In this document: positions 41,545-52,405 of the stretch, piece after piece
Numbering within the stretch: position 1 is the stretch's first letter
How the letters are laid out: every line of letters starts with the position of its first letter
Assembly (NCBI GenBank): GCA_030323885.1
Contig: CM059186.1
Location: forward strand, 168,935,230-168,999,229
DNA from: Branchipolynoe longqiensis
Lineage: Eukaryota; Annelida; Polychaeta; Phyllodocida; Polynoidae
Length of the DNA stretch: 64,000 nucleotides
Reading direction: 5' to 3'
Made by a program: the position numbers and the translations under genes
The notes under the pieces: model-generated
Databases searched by the model: none
What the model was told of the DNA's origin: nothing
The model's input: the letters and a program-made list of their open reading frames with translations, nothing else

Positions 41545-41765
41545 GTGGCTATGTTAATAGGATAGTGCAAGGACTGGTTCGCTCAGTATCAGGATAATGT
41601 GACTGAGTGGGACATCAGATCATGGTGCAGGCGGTCTGATTTCCCAATGGGGCAACACTATTAGATTGCCATGAATGCACACTGTCACAAGTCGGTACCC
41701 ATCCCTATGACCTTAGATGTTGCCAGGATGTAAAACTTCAACAACCAATCAACCAACCAACCGAA
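41545..41765 (+). mobile_element. Common tRNA-SINE, 5' truncated
   Basis: 'ttaataggatagtgcaagga' to 'caacaaccaatcaaccaacc'; the head is absent. Confidence 0.75.
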
Positions 41766-41830
41766 CAGCAAACTAACTCTGTACAAGCAGATAGATGTTA
41801 AAGTGAAAGACATGATTGTATTCACTTTGG

Positions 41831-42291
41831 GCTTAATCGATTAATCGACTCTGGTCACCCGAGCCACTTTTTGGCGCATGCGCACATCCTGCAGACTCGG
41901 GTCGAATAATCGAATAAGCTTCTCCATGCTCGGGTGACAAAAATGGTGGCCCTTTTATTTGTTTTTTTAGTAGCCGGTATAATTACAGCAAAATATGATT
42001 GAACTATTTTTATGATGGCATAGTTTAGTGATATTTCCATTTCATTAATCTATGTTATCACCAAAAAAAATATGTATGACTGGTACTGTTGGCTGTTATC
42101 CTGCAGGACGGTACCAGCGCAAATGTGACATCATCGCTCCTTGCAAACCCCAGCCAAGAGGTGGGTTACTGGGGTCGGGTTGTTTTGCACACGGCACGTG
42201 TATTTGTTAACGCCACTCGCGGTGTTCTATTTGAAATTCTGACGACTCAGGTGACCCGAGTCGCCCGGGTCGTATTAATCGATTACGGCCT
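41831..42291. mobile_element. TIR element with 'taatcgattaat' arms, about 460 bp
   Basis: The left 'cttaatcgattaatcgactc' followed by 'ggtcacccgag' is inverted to the right 'ctcaggtgacccgagtcgcc' and 'gtattaatcgattacg'. Further CTCGGGT motifs lie inside. No ORF. Confidence 0.7.
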
Positions 42292-42515
42292 TGAAGGCAT
42301 CCTGGTTGTTCTCGCGGGATCCGTGGAGTCATTTCAAATGGGACTCGGCTCAAACCGATATGAGATCACGCCATCTACCGACATGCAGCTCAGAGCTGCG
42401 TCAAAACCTATCCATCAGTGATCAGCCAGAATCAATTCTCTACCCGTCTTTCTTCCCCCTCAAATCCTCCTGCACAATTGCTGGGGTGGGCGGCCATCTT
42501 GGTGTTTTTTTTCAT

Positions 42516-42834
42516 ACCGGGCGTGGTGGCCGAATCGGTAGAGCGCATGCCTCGCGTGCGGGAGATCGGGAGTTCGGTTCCCGGTCGAGTCAAACCAATG
42601 ACTTAGAAATGTTATGCTTATCGCTTCCTAGCCTGGTGCTCTGCATTAATAGGATAGGGCAAGGACTGGTTAGCTCAGTGTTAGGATAATGTGACTGAGT
42701 GGGATCTGGCGGCCTGATTTCCCAGTGGGGCAGGACTATGGAGTTGCCTTGAGTGCGCACTGTCACATGTCGGTACCCTTCCTGATATGACATTCGATGT
42801 TGCCAGGACGTAAAACTCCAACAACCAACCAATC
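42516..42834 (+). mobile_element. Common tRNA-SINE, full length with 10-bp target duplication
   Basis: The head 'gtggccgaatcggtagagcg' with B box 'gggagttcggttccc' is followed by the standard body and the tail 'aactccaacaaccaaccaat'. The duplication 'tttttttcat' lies at 42506-42515 and 42835-42844. Confidence 0.85.
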
Positions 42835-42844
42835 TTTTTTTCAT

Positions 42845-43189
42845 TTTGGGGTTTTAACATTTTTATTCTTCAGAATGCTTGGGATATATTTGTTAGTGCT
42901 GAGGCATTTGCACGGTGTGGTGTTATTTGGTGTAGTTGTTTTTATTGCGTGCGTCTAGCTACATTATCTGTGTGGTTTCCCAGCTCCCTGGTGACCTGTG
43001 GACATTGTCTCCGAGGTAACATGTATTCATTACTGCCTCCTGCACAGCCTGAAGACGTTCTAGTTAACTTAAACCTCTCACTCGCTGCTGGAAAACCGGC
43101 CCATACTGTTCACCGACTGCACCACGTGAGCCATGTTCCCACCATTGGTGCATTGGGTGTCACCACCACTGTTGCATTACTGTTAGTGT
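42845..43189. other. No gene recognised
   Basis: An 86-codon frame at 42949-43209 has no family features. Confidence 0.35.
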
Positions 43190-43562
43190 TACCATCACTG
43201 TTACCATAACTGTTACCAGCACTGTTACATCACCGTTACATCACCGTTACATCACCGTTACATCAATGTTATCATCACTGTTACATCACTGTTACATCAC
43301 TGTTACCATCACGGTTGCCATCACTGTTGCACCACTGTTACATCAGTGTTATACCACTGTTGCCATCACTGTAACCACTTCTGCCATCACTGTTACCTTC
43401 ACTGTTATGTCACTGTTATATCACTGGTACCATCACTGACATTACTCAGTCAGTTACTCGGATATGTCATTACCGGGCCAAGGACCCATTACTCACTGTA
43501 GCCCTCACCTGCTGTAACCACCCAATGTAACCACCCACTGTAGCCATCACCAAATGTAGCCA
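43190..43562 (+). repeat. (CATCACTGTTAC)n minisatellite
   Basis: Twelve-bp 'catcactgttac' units from 43190 to about 43440, then 'tgta(a/g)ccaccca' variants. Confidence 0.85.
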
Positions 43563-43719
43563 TCGCCTATGTTTTCGCTTGTGCCATCACAACTTACCCC
43601 CCCCCCCCCACCCTCTCGTCTCGGGGATGGGGAGCAGGAGGTAGGGGAGCAGGAGGGGGCGGCACTGCCACGCCCCAGCCCACCGCCCACTGCCCCCTGA
43701 GGGAAGTTGTTCCCTCCTC

Positions 43720-44705
43720 CTATGGCGACCCCTGGTGGAGGCTGCCCCACCCCATCAGGACGCTCCCTGGTGGGTGGCTGTTCCCTGCTCGCAAGGCGCC
43801 CCCTGATGGCTGGTGCTGCCGGTGGCGCCCCCTGATGGCTGGTGCAGCTGGTGGCGCTCCCTGATGGCTGGTGCTGCCGATGGCGCCCCCTGATGGCTGA
43901 TGCAGCAGGTGGCGCTCCCTGATGGCTGGTGCTGCCAGTGGCACCCCCTGATGGCTGGTGCTGCCGATGGCGCCCCCTGATGGCTGGTGCAGCAGGTGGC
44001 GCCCCCTGATGGCTGGTGCTGCCGATGGCGCCCCCTGATGGCTGGTGCAGCAGGTGGCGCCCCCTAATGGCTGGTGCTGCCGATGGCGCCCCCTGATGGC
44101 TGGTGCAGCAGGTGGCACTCCCTGATGGCTGGTGCTGCCGATGGCGCCCCTGATGGCTGGTGCAGCAGGTGGCGCTCCCTGGTGGCTGGTGCTGCCGGTG
44201 GCGCCCCCTGATGGCTGGTGCAGCAGGTGGCGCCCCCTGATGGCTGGTGCAGCAGGTGGCGCTCCCTGTTGGCTGGTGCTGCCGGTGGCGCCCCCTGATG
44301 GCTGTTGCAGCAGGTGCCGCCCCCTGATGGCTGGTGCTGCCGATGGCGCCCCCTGATGGCTGGTGCAGCAGGTGGCGCTCCCTGATGGCTGGTGCTGCTG
44401 GTGGTGCCAACTGATGGCTGGTGCAGCATGTGGCGCTCCCTGATGGCTGGTGCTGCTGATGGCGCCCCCTGATGGCTGGTGCAGCAGGTGGCGCTCCCTG
44501 ATGGCTGGTGCTCTGGTGGTGCCAACTGATGGCTGGTGCAGCAGGTGGCGCTCCCTGATGGCTGGTGCAGCAGGTGGCGCTCCCTGATGGATGGCTGGTT
44601 CGGCCAGTGGCGCCCCCTGATGCCTGGTGCTGCCGGTGGCGCCCCCTGATGGTTGATGCTGCCGGGGGCACCCCCTGATGACTGGTGCTGCCAGTGGCGG
44701 ACCTG
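43720..44705 (+). repeat. 29-bp minisatellite, about 31 units, each CTCF-core-like
   Basis: The unit is 'ggcgccccctgatggctggt' plus 'gctgccgat' or 'gcagcaggt', 29 bp, in one orientation. The core 'gcgccccctgatggc' differs from the CTCF consensus core (complement of GCCASYAGGGGGCGC) mainly at one position, and some units read 'ctggtggc' (for example near 43727 and 44173) and match fully there. A 29-residue repeat arises on the minus strand over three units (87 bp). The binding role is inference from the motif. Confidence 0.9.
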
Positions 44706-44724
44706 TTAGGAAGCAGTCTTCATA

Positions 44725-44786
44725 TTTGGGACGGTCCTAACATCCCTCAAAGCAAGCTAAACTGAGCCATGTTTGGACCGTCCCAT
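44725..44786. mobile_element. Miniature foldback, 62 bp
   Basis: 'gggacggtcctaacat' and 'catgtttggaccgtccc' are inverted around a 28-bp centre. The same 'tgtttggaccgtcc' string occurs near 24339. Confidence 0.5.
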
Positions 44787-44788
44787 TA

Positions 44789-45102
44789 TTGTGTTTCTGC
44801 GACGACAGCTTAACGACAGCTTAACGACAAAGACGACACCGTAACGACACCGTAGCGACATCGTATCGACAGCCGAATGACATCGGCTGTCGCCGGCTGT
44901 CGTCGAACTTTTTCAACATGCTCAAAAACCCGACGACAACCCGGCGACAGTGGATAAACTGGAGGTGTCGCGGAGGTGTCGCGGCGACACCCGAATGACA
45001 ACTTAACGACACCGTAGTGACAGTCGACGACAGCCGACGACAGAGCAAAACGACAAGTCGTTGGACTGTCGTCGGCCTTGTCGTCGTAGTGTGACAGCCC
45101 CA
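44789..45102 (+). mobile_element. PIF/Harbinger-like MITE E4, eroded left end
   Basis: The right end 'gtcgtagtgtgacagcccca' is typical of the family and followed by TTA (45103-45105). The left end is degenerate ('ttctgcgacgacag') but preceded by TTA (44786-44788). The interior is made of 'cgacagcttaacgacac' motifs facing their complements. Confidence 0.65.
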
Positions 45103-45105
45103 TTA

Positions 45106-45490
45106 CAGACGCGTGCTGTAGAAGGAGCGGGAGTTGATGCCCGGCGTCCCGCTGTGCCCGTCACTGGTGCCTCCCGCAGCCCAGCACTGGTGCCCGGTGC
45201 CCCACTGTACCTGCCCCATCTACCCCCACCCGCCTCCACCCGCCCCCAACCGCCTCCACCCACACCCACCCGCCCCCACCCGGCCCCCACCCGGCCCCCA
45301 TGCGGAAACCCGGCGCGGAGCGCGTGCAGACCCCGGGACCAGGAGAGAGCCGGTTGTTCAGCGCGGGAGACGCGCCTCACCGGATGTGCGTCAGCTGTGC
45401 GCATGCTCACTGCTGCTACTCCATCTGGAGGCAGCCCTCAGCAGCAGGAAAGTCAGTCTGCATTTTTGTGGACGCAGGGAGTAACGCGGG
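45106..45490. other. CpG-rich, C-rich stretch; no gene recognised
   Basis: Frames of 80-160 codons exist in all three plus frames because of composition. An NRF1-like 'gtgcgcatgctc' lies near 45395. No protein family is recognised. Confidence 0.35.
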
Positions 45491-45494
45491 ACGA

Positions 45495-46920
45495 CAAGAG
45501 TTCAGCGTCACAACGAGAGTACAGCGTCACAACGAGAGTACCTAGAGTGTGACGACCAGAGTACAGTGTCACAACGAGAGTACCTACAGTGTGATGACTA
45601 GAGTACAGCATCACAACGAGAGTACCTACAGTGTGATGACCAGAGTACAGCATCACAACGAGAGTACCTAGAGTGTGACGACCAGAGTACAGTGTCACAA
45701 CAAGAGTACCTACAGTGTGACGACCAGAGTACAGCGTCACAACGAGAGTACCTAGAGTGTGACGACCAGAGTACAGTGTCACAATGAGAGTACCTACAGT
45801 GTGAAAACTAGAGTACAGCATCACAATGAGAGTACCTACAGTGTGATCACCAAAGGACAGTGTCACAATGAGAGTACCTACAGTGTGACGACCAGAGTAC
45901 AGCATCACAACGAGAGTATCTACAGTGTGACGACCAGAGTACAGTGTCACAATGAGAGCGCAGTGTAACGACCAGAGTGTGACAACGAATGTACAAGCGC
46001 AACAAGGAATGTACATTGTAACAACAAGAGAACAGTGCAACGACAAGAGCACAGCTCAACCACTGGAATATGGTGTAACAGCGAGACTACAGCGTGACAC
46101 CAAGAGTACAGTATAAGACTATAACAACAAGACTACAGGAAGATTACAGCGTGACAATAAGAGTTTGATGTGACAACAAGAATACAGTATAGCAAAGAGA
46201 CTGCAGAGAGATCACAGTGTCACAACGGGAGTTCAATGAGATAGAAATAATACAGTACAGCAACAAGAGTATAGTGATTCAGCGAGACTACAGCGTGACA
46301 ATGAGAGTCTGATGTGACAACAAGAGTATAGTATAGCAACGACACTACAGTGATATTACAGCATGACAACGAGAGTTTGATGTATAACAGTGACACTACA
46401 GCGATATTACCTCATGGCACCGAGAGTTTGATGTGACAACAAAAGTATAGTATTACAATGACACTACAGTGATATTACAGCATGGCACCGAGAGTTTGAT
46501 GTGTAACAGCGAGACTACAGTGAGATTGCAGAATGGCATGGAGAGTTTGATGTGACAGCAAGAGTATAGTGCAGCAACGAGACTACAGCGAGATTACAGC
46601 GAGACAACGAGAATTCATTGAGACAGCAAGAATACAGCACAACAACAGGAGTATGGTGCAACAGAGAGTCTACAATGTGACAACGACGGTTTGATGTGAC
46701 AACAAGAATACAGTATAGCAATGACACTACAGCAAGATTACAGCATGGCAACGAGAGTTCAGTGAGCTCAACAACAGGAGTATAGTGTAACTGTGAACGT
46801 ACAGCTTGACAACAAGAACATTGTGTAACAGTGCGAGAACAGTGAAACAACGAGAGTATAGTGTACACCGAGTCTACAGCAGTACAGCATGACAACGATA
46901 GTACTGTCTAGCATCATGAG
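45495..46920 (+). repeat. 42-bp satellite, decaying to the right
   Basis: The clear unit 'gtgtgacgaccagagtacag' followed by 'tgtcacaacgagagtaccta' repeats every 42 bp to about 45970 (about eleven copies). It then loosens to 'gagactacagcgtgaca' type units up to 46920. Open frames on the minus strand follow from the period. Confidence 0.9.
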
Positions 46921-47088
46921 TTCAAGGGAATAATGACAGCACCAACACAAGTGTCATATGCAGCTTGACAATCAGTCTCTACACTGTGACATCGTGCGTG
47001 GGAGAACATTGATTGCAGATTAGACAGCAATTGCCGTCTCAAATTGGGCGCGTTTCTCGATACATTGGTAGTCCGGGCACCATACACA

Positions 47089-47198
47089 TGTCATCATCAT
47101 CATCATGCTGTCGGTTGCGATGCGACAAAGACTGCTTTCATTACTTGACTGCCGCTCTCCATTTAGCTCTCTGCTGTGAGAGTGATGTCCATGAGTCG
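47089..47198 (-). mobile_element. RTE-type LINE 3' end fragment
   Basis: (CAT)n at 47089-47105 followed by 'gctgtcggttgcgatgcgac' and the complement of the last ORF codons to 'gatgtccatgagtcgg'. About 110 bp, 5' truncated. Confidence 0.8.
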
Positions 47199-47374
47199 GC
47201 CACAAGTGTAGGCCGAAGTAATACATGCCATATCGCTGATATCCATATCGGTTCTCATTTCAACGCGGTGGTTGCAAGTTGAAGCCTGTTTACCGATTGC
47301 TCCATTCCTTCCATAGTGTCAGTCTGGTACGACTTTATTCAGATTGGATTACCTTATGGAAAGACTGCATCAAT

Positions 47375-47580
47375 TGGACGGGGTGTTCCGCCCTAGCAGC
47401 ATCTGAGGCTATAGCATGATGGATGCTGACTTTGGAAGTCCTCACTAATGGCTGCTTCATAGTGCTGCCCTGGGATCCTGTGCTGCCGGCACCACCGTGT
47501 GATAAGAGGTATATTATGCTGACACTGAGCCAATTGGGTTCTGGCCAAATTATTAACAACCAGCTAGCTTCACTCACATA
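47375..47580 (-). mobile_element. Common tRNA-SINE body, very degenerate
   Basis: 'catctgaggctatagcatga', 'ttcatagtgctgccct' and 'tgctgacactgagcca' in the order of the reversed body. Confidence 0.5.
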
Positions 47581-47625
47581 GGGAAGAATTGAATGTTGAA
47601 GTTCGCTGAAGCTCCTAAATGAGCG

Positions 47626-48110
47626 TTACAGGTGGCGCTACTGTGTCGGTATGTGGAACTATAGACATAGTGAGACATAGTGTGGAATAGTTCCTGTGTT
47701 TATATTCGCATAGTGCATCATATGTCACATATATACCTTGCTCGGAATGTGTGGTAGGACATGGTGGATCTACTGGTGGCTCCACTGTGTCGATATGTGG
47801 AACTACAAATACAGTGAGACATAGCATGGGGTAGTTGCTGTTTATATTCACATAGTGCATTATATATACATCATGTATATATATTGTTCTTAATGAGCAG
47901 TAGCACATGGCTAACCTACAGGTGGCGCCACCGTGTCCTTTTGTTGAACTATGAATACAGTGAGACATAGCACGGAATAACTGGCCTGTTTACATTCACA
48001 TAGTGCATTATATAATATATATGTGATGTATAAGGAATTATGCGAGTATAGAGATACGTAAGGGAATTATTATAATTATTGCTATACTCCATAAGAGCCA
48101 ACACTGTACC
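47626..48110 (+). repeat. Three tandem units of about 146 bp with 'aggtggcgc' and 'cacatagtgcat' blocks
   Basis: Units begin near 47628, 47771 and 47917 with 'ta(c/t)aggtggcgc(t/c)ac'-type sequence. They continue 'gtggaactatagacatagtg' and 'agacatag', then 'tttatattc(g/a)catagtgca'. A fourth start (ACCGGTGGCGCCACC) occurs near 48107. The last unit runs into an inverted 'gcgagtatagag' motif. Confidence 0.75.
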
Positions 48111-48797
48111 GGTGGCGCCACCTTCGGCCCCCTCGTCTGCACTGGATGTAGATCAGTGTCACTCGCACCGGAGGATTATCACTTGAAATAAGAGGAATGC
48201 AGGAGGCGTTGACAAGCCTGGAGGTGTCACCACTAACACATTGTTTAATCACCATGCACAGCTTCATATTACAACTATACACACATACAGTACCGCAATG
48301 AGAAACCATGACAGCTATACCTGGTTATCTATACTCTCATAATGCGATATATACATCATAAATGGTCGTGTATTCTATGAATCCCTCAGTTGAAGTATAG
48401 AAGAGAAAGGAAACCGCATGTAAGCGTCTCCTTACGCATGCGCACATATTTAATCTAAATATCGACAATGTGGACATCCGGAAGACTATTACCTCAGTGC
48501 TGAAGAAAAAGCATAGTCTGATGAATAAATGTTTACCAAGAAAGAGATAACATAGAGGGTAGGGGGATGTGGGAGAATGCTTACAAACAGAGAAAGAATG
48601 TATGCAGTAGATAGCTACACAACAACTGAAATAACAAAACAAGGGGAACCACGAGACTATTACTGTTTAGCAGCGAAAACAAGTCATTAGACATAACCAT
48701 TATTGCCAGCATAAATACCACCAAAAAAAACAACCAAAAAACATATTTTGCAAAGAGACGCGTTGATGACCTATATGCACTGTGGTGTCATGGGAGG
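48111..48797. other. No gene recognised
   Basis: A 'tatactctcataatgcgata' motif near 48328 belongs to the recurrent short motif family. Otherwise no repeat or frame is supported. Confidence 0.35.
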
Positions 48798-48859
48798 TGC
48801 GCCTGCGCGGAGGTTCCGGTTGAGTGAGTGACGTCACGGTCTGCTTGTTGCCCCACGTG
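48798..48859 (+). promoter_or_regulatory. Promoter-like cluster upstream of the 36-codon ORF
   Basis: NRF1-like 'tgcgcctgcgc' at 48798-48808, a perfect CRE 'tgacgtca' at 48829-48836 and E-box 'cacgtg' at 48854-48859 lie within 62 bp, in a locally CpG-rich stretch. They end 8 bp before the ATG. The motifs are seen; function is inferred. Confidence 0.35.
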
Positions 48860-48866
48860 ACCCACC

Positions 48867-48977
48867 ATGGAGCCTAACATCTACTGCCTCTTCTTCGTCA
48901 CCTTCTGGATTGCACTGTCGTTTGCTGCGTGCTGCGTAGTCATGCTGTGTGGAATCGTGTACGCACTCGTCGTCTGA
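48867..48977 (+). CDS. Candidate 36-residue single-pass membrane micropeptide
   Basis: ATG at 48867 sits in an optimal context ('cccaccatgg'). An in-frame TGA at 48858-48860 makes it the first start of the frame, and TGA closes it at 48975-48977. The peptide begins MEPNIYC. From about residue 8 to 36 it is hydrophobic (L, F, V, I, A, M), with four further cysteines-or-glycine positions (C22, C23, C28, G29), W14 and Y32. E2 is the only charged residue, so it would be a short N-out/C-in or inverse helix with almost no soluble part. Size and layout resemble small membrane regulators such as sarcolamban or sarcolipin, but no family motif is identifiable. Codons are GC-rich at third positions, unlike the flanks. 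Chance is possible because the frame is short. Confidence 0.35.
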   Translation: MEPNIYCLFFVTFWIALSFAACCVVMLCGIVYALVV

Positions 48978-49069
48978 CACCAGCCGAAGCTTCTCATTGG
49001 CTGATTGATTTGCTGATTGATTGGCTGATTGATTGACTGATTGACTGATTACTTGATTTGTGTTTCCAA
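48978..49069 (+). repeat. (ATTGATTGACTG)n short run
   Basis: 'ttggctgattgatt' and 'gattgactgattg' units, 10-15 copies of a tetra/octamer, directly after the small ORF. No poly-A signal is seen. Confidence 0.6.
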
Positions 49070-49375
49070 TCCATACAACAGGCCATGTCACATTCGGATT
49101 GGCACTGATTTGTGATAGTACACAATGATGGTGGCTTTATAGTGCTGCTCAACTGGGGAGCTGTGTCACCAGCGCCCTCCTCCAATATCCCACCCAGTCA
49201 CATTATCCTGCCACTGAACCACCGACCAGTCCTTGCCTTATCCGTGTAATATCGGTCGCCAGGTAAGGTACTTACAAGCGCCACTTGTGTAAAAGTGTTC
49301 AATTTGACTCGGTCGGGGATCGAACCTATGACCTGCCCGCCTGGAACATGGGCGCATTAACCACAAAGTTGCCCC
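49070..49375 (-). mobile_element. Common tRNA-SINE, old copy
   Basis: Reversed body with 'ggctttatagtgctgctcaa', 'cacattatcctgccactgaa' and the head with B box 'ggggatcgaaccta'. Confidence 0.65.
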
Positions 49376-49901
49376 GTCCGATTTGTTTTTCCACCAGCGG
49401 AAATGCAATGTTTAATTACTGAAGTTGGGAAGTCTTCTGTGACTAAACAAACATTAGAGCAGCAAACCCCACAGAACCCTGACCTTGACCTTGATCCTGA
49501 CCCAGCACTGGTAACACTGCTAGAACTGCCAAACCAAGGGAAGCTTCGCACATAGAGCGGCATTCGAACCCAACCTTCTGCCATTTCCATCCCCAAGCCT
49601 ATCTGAGTATGTAGCATTTCACCTCGACAGGTCTGTCACCAATCTCGTCCCCCTGGAATTTTAACTCTCATAGTTATTATTAGAAAGAGAAAGGTACCTG
49701 CCTAGTAGCAGACCAGTTCGCCCCCCAGGTCGCTCACTGCCTCCCTCAAGGACCTCAAATAGCAGTTGGATGTTATAGTAGTTAGTTGGCATCTATCAGC
49801 ACAATTACAAACAGAGTAGATAACAATTACAATTACAAGACAATTACATTATTAATAACACATGTTTAATAAATTGATACATTCCATAATTACAAATATC
49901 C
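49376..49901. other. No gene recognised
   Basis: Low-information AT-rich DNA, with (caattac)n near 49800-49850. Confidence 0.35.
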
Positions 49902-50292
49902 AGGTGCCACACTTACAGTACATACACAGGGAAGACTCAACGACACACACCGCATGTCCTGAATCCAGATGGCGCACTTACAATACATACACAGGGAAGG
50001 CTCAATGACACACACCGCATGTCCTGAATCCAGGTGCGGCACTTACAGTACATACACAGGGAAGACTCAACGACACACACCGCATGTCCTGAATCCAGGT
50101 GCTGCACTTACAGTACATACACAGGGAAGACTCAACGACACACACCGCATGTCCTGAATCCAGGTGTGGCACTTACAATACATACACAGGGAAGATTCAA
50201 TGACACACACCGCATGTCCTGAATCCACATGGCGCACTTACAATACATACACAGGGAAGGCTCAACGACACACACTGCATGTCCTGAATCCT
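49902..50292 (+). repeat. 65-bp satellite, six units
   Basis: The unit 'tccaggtg(c/t)ggcacttaca' followed by 'gtacatacacagggaaga' and 'acacaccgcatgtcctgaa' repeats every 65 bp. Confidence 0.95.
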
Positions 50293-50409
50293 GGTCACGG
50301 CAGCAATTATGTCAAAGGGATCCTTTTTTCAAAACCCCTTTTCCCATTCAGGAGCTAGTGTTCTAACCATTAGGCTATCTAGGATCGCTGATGCAATCAC
50401 CCTACGGAT

Positions 50410-51365
50410 TGTAAAAATATACGCATTTTCGGTTCAGAATTATATATTGGCAGAGAACATTATTATTCTTGGGCGACGGAGTGGGGACAATGTTATGTAA
50501 ACTAAAAGTAATAATATCCCACTCCCATTATGACATGATATAAGCTGTGTGAAATATATGTTCATATATTATGCCTGAGATTAATGAAGAAATGTTCCTA
50601 TATGAGATTCAGTACATGATTGTTGAAATGTTTCTCTATGCATCCATAAAGAGTGCAATTGGAGAAAAGACCATTTTAACAGAGATCTATTGTAACTGTA
50701 TGCAGCTACCTGTCCCTACGTGACCACTGGGTGGGCACACCAGCCTAATTTGCATATACACACAAGGCACCATCTGCAGCTGGGTTGAGTGACAGCCACC
50801 CCTACTGGGGGGGGGGGGGGGGGGGGCACCCACCCAGACTGTGGAGGTGCCTGATTGGCTGGCTGTGGACTGCCCAGTCACCTGCACCCCATTGGCCCTC
50901 TGACCACACTATCCTCAACCCTGAGATCATTATTCTAGACTCTGCTTCAGACACACTGATGAGTGATCACTCTACTCCTGGCTCTGGAGTGAGGCACACC
51001 TACTCTAGAGCAGGAACCCCAGACACTCTGTCTGATGCTATCAAAATTCATCTATTCCAATTGAGTGTGTACACAGCCATAGGACTCCTGACCCATGGGC
51101 TGTAGGCACTGCTTTCTATACAGGCTAAAGAGGTAATGAGATTTTGTGTGGCTAGAAGGTAAGGGGTGTGGATGATAGGTAACTGGTAGGTGGACAGGAG
51201 TTGGTGTTATTAAAGCACAACTTCTCCACTGTTTATCTGTGTGACTTGTCTTCATTCTTCCTTAGCATTGGTTAATGAGTTGATAGATAAGTGATATGAA
51301 GGGGAGAGTTTTTGTAGTATTATCTGGTGTCCCAAACGTGGCCGGGCATTCAGTAATATTATAGG
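50410..51365 (+). mobile_element. LTR-like repeat, copy 2
   Basis: Colinear with 34990-35975, with an inserted poly-G run (50808-50827). The poly-A-like 'attaaagcac' is near 51207, and 'tggtgtcccaaacgtggccg' near 51328 is the possible LTR end and primer site. A SINE follows within a few bases. Confidence 0.5.
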
Positions 51366-51367
51366 AT

Positions 51368-51604
51368 GTTACCAGACGGGATGGCCGAATGAGTTGAGCA
51401 TCCGTCTCCCGTTTTGGTAGATCATGGGATTCGAACTCATTGGTTCTAACCCTAGTCGAGTCAAACCAATGACTTAGAGATTTATACTTGTCGCTTCCAA
51501 GCCAGGCATTCGGCATTATTCGGATAGGGCAAGGACTGGTTGGCTCAGTGTCAGGATAATGTGACTGAGTAGGAAATCAGGTCATGGTGCTGGTGGTCGT
51601 CTCC
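51368..51604 (+). mobile_element. Common tRNA-SINE, 3' truncated
   Basis: 'cgggatggccgaatgagttg' head, a B-box region duplicated near 51430-51455, then the body to 'ctcccagtggggg', where a G-rich tract begins. Confidence 0.75.
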
Positions 51605-51665
51605 CAGTGGGGGTGGGGTAGGGTTGGGGGCAGGGGGTGGGGGCAGGGGGTGGCGGGGGGGCGGT
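51605..51665 (+). repeat. G-rich tract with quadruplex potential
   Basis: Many runs of three or more G separated by 1-4 bases, for example 'gggttgggggcaggggg'. Confidence 0.75.
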
Positions 51666-52229
51666 TGTTGTCGCCTGGCAGTGTATGTGGCTTATCCACG
51701 AGCTGATTGCCCAGATGTTCTCGAAGAATACTCGAGTTTTCTATACTGTCGGCAAAACAACAACATTATGAAGGCATTGGTCTTTGCAGCCTAGAAACAC
51801 CTAAGTGCAAACAGGTCAGCAAAGTTCAGGCTTTAAAGCTGCATAGTCCAATGAAAGCATCAAGTTTTCAAAACCAAAGCAATTATCTAGATTTGATTCT
51901 ACATATCAATCTCAGATACTAGTGCACTTATTAAACATTTGTCGTCATGCAGAATGCTAAGGCAATGGAATAGAACATGTTACCGCAGAAGGATATAGTG
52001 TCAGAGTGTTGACGTGCTTGCCAAAATTAATTTTGCATGGTTGCACTTCAAATATCTCCAAAGTTAGCCATTTAAAATAAATGTTACTTCAAACTAAAGT
52101 AAGGTAGATTATAACGATCAACATAATATACTTATCTCATAAAATTACAGACATTCAAAACCATCGGATTATGCACCTTTAAGAACCAGTCTTTTCTATA
52201 TTGTTTACCTGTTGTTACATACCGGACAC
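51666..52229. other. No gene recognised
   Basis: Unique-looking AT-rich DNA. A 71-codon frame at 51707 has no features. Confidence 0.4.
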
Positions 52230-52405
52230 AGGTGGCGCCACCGTGGAGGAGTAAGGAACTAGAGGCTAATGGAGGAAGTGCATGTATAATCTAGCAGTGA
52301 GCGGTAGCATAGATTAGCGTAGATTAGATAAACAGGGAGCCAATCAATCAATCAGCTCCCTGTTTATTTATATCCACATAATGCATTATACCGCATATAA
52401 ATAGT
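52230..52405 (+). mobile_element. Interspersed element with 'aggtggcgccacc' and 'cataatgcattata' ends
   Basis: 'acaggtggcgccaccgtgg' at 52230, a hairpin 'agggagc...gctccct' around (CAAT)n at 52336-52364, then 'tttatatccacataatgcat'. Both ends resemble the 146-bp units at 47.6-48.1 kb and the stretch at 58.9-59.1 kb. Confidence 0.5.

Noticed and set aside
43547..44671. 374-residue His/Gln/Pro frame on the minus strand
   Set aside because: Product of the 29-bp minisatellite reading through three units.
49902..50292. Regular 65-bp repeats considered as a CRISPR array
   Set aside because: The whole unit is repeated with no variable spacers, there are no cas genes and the genome is eukaryotic.
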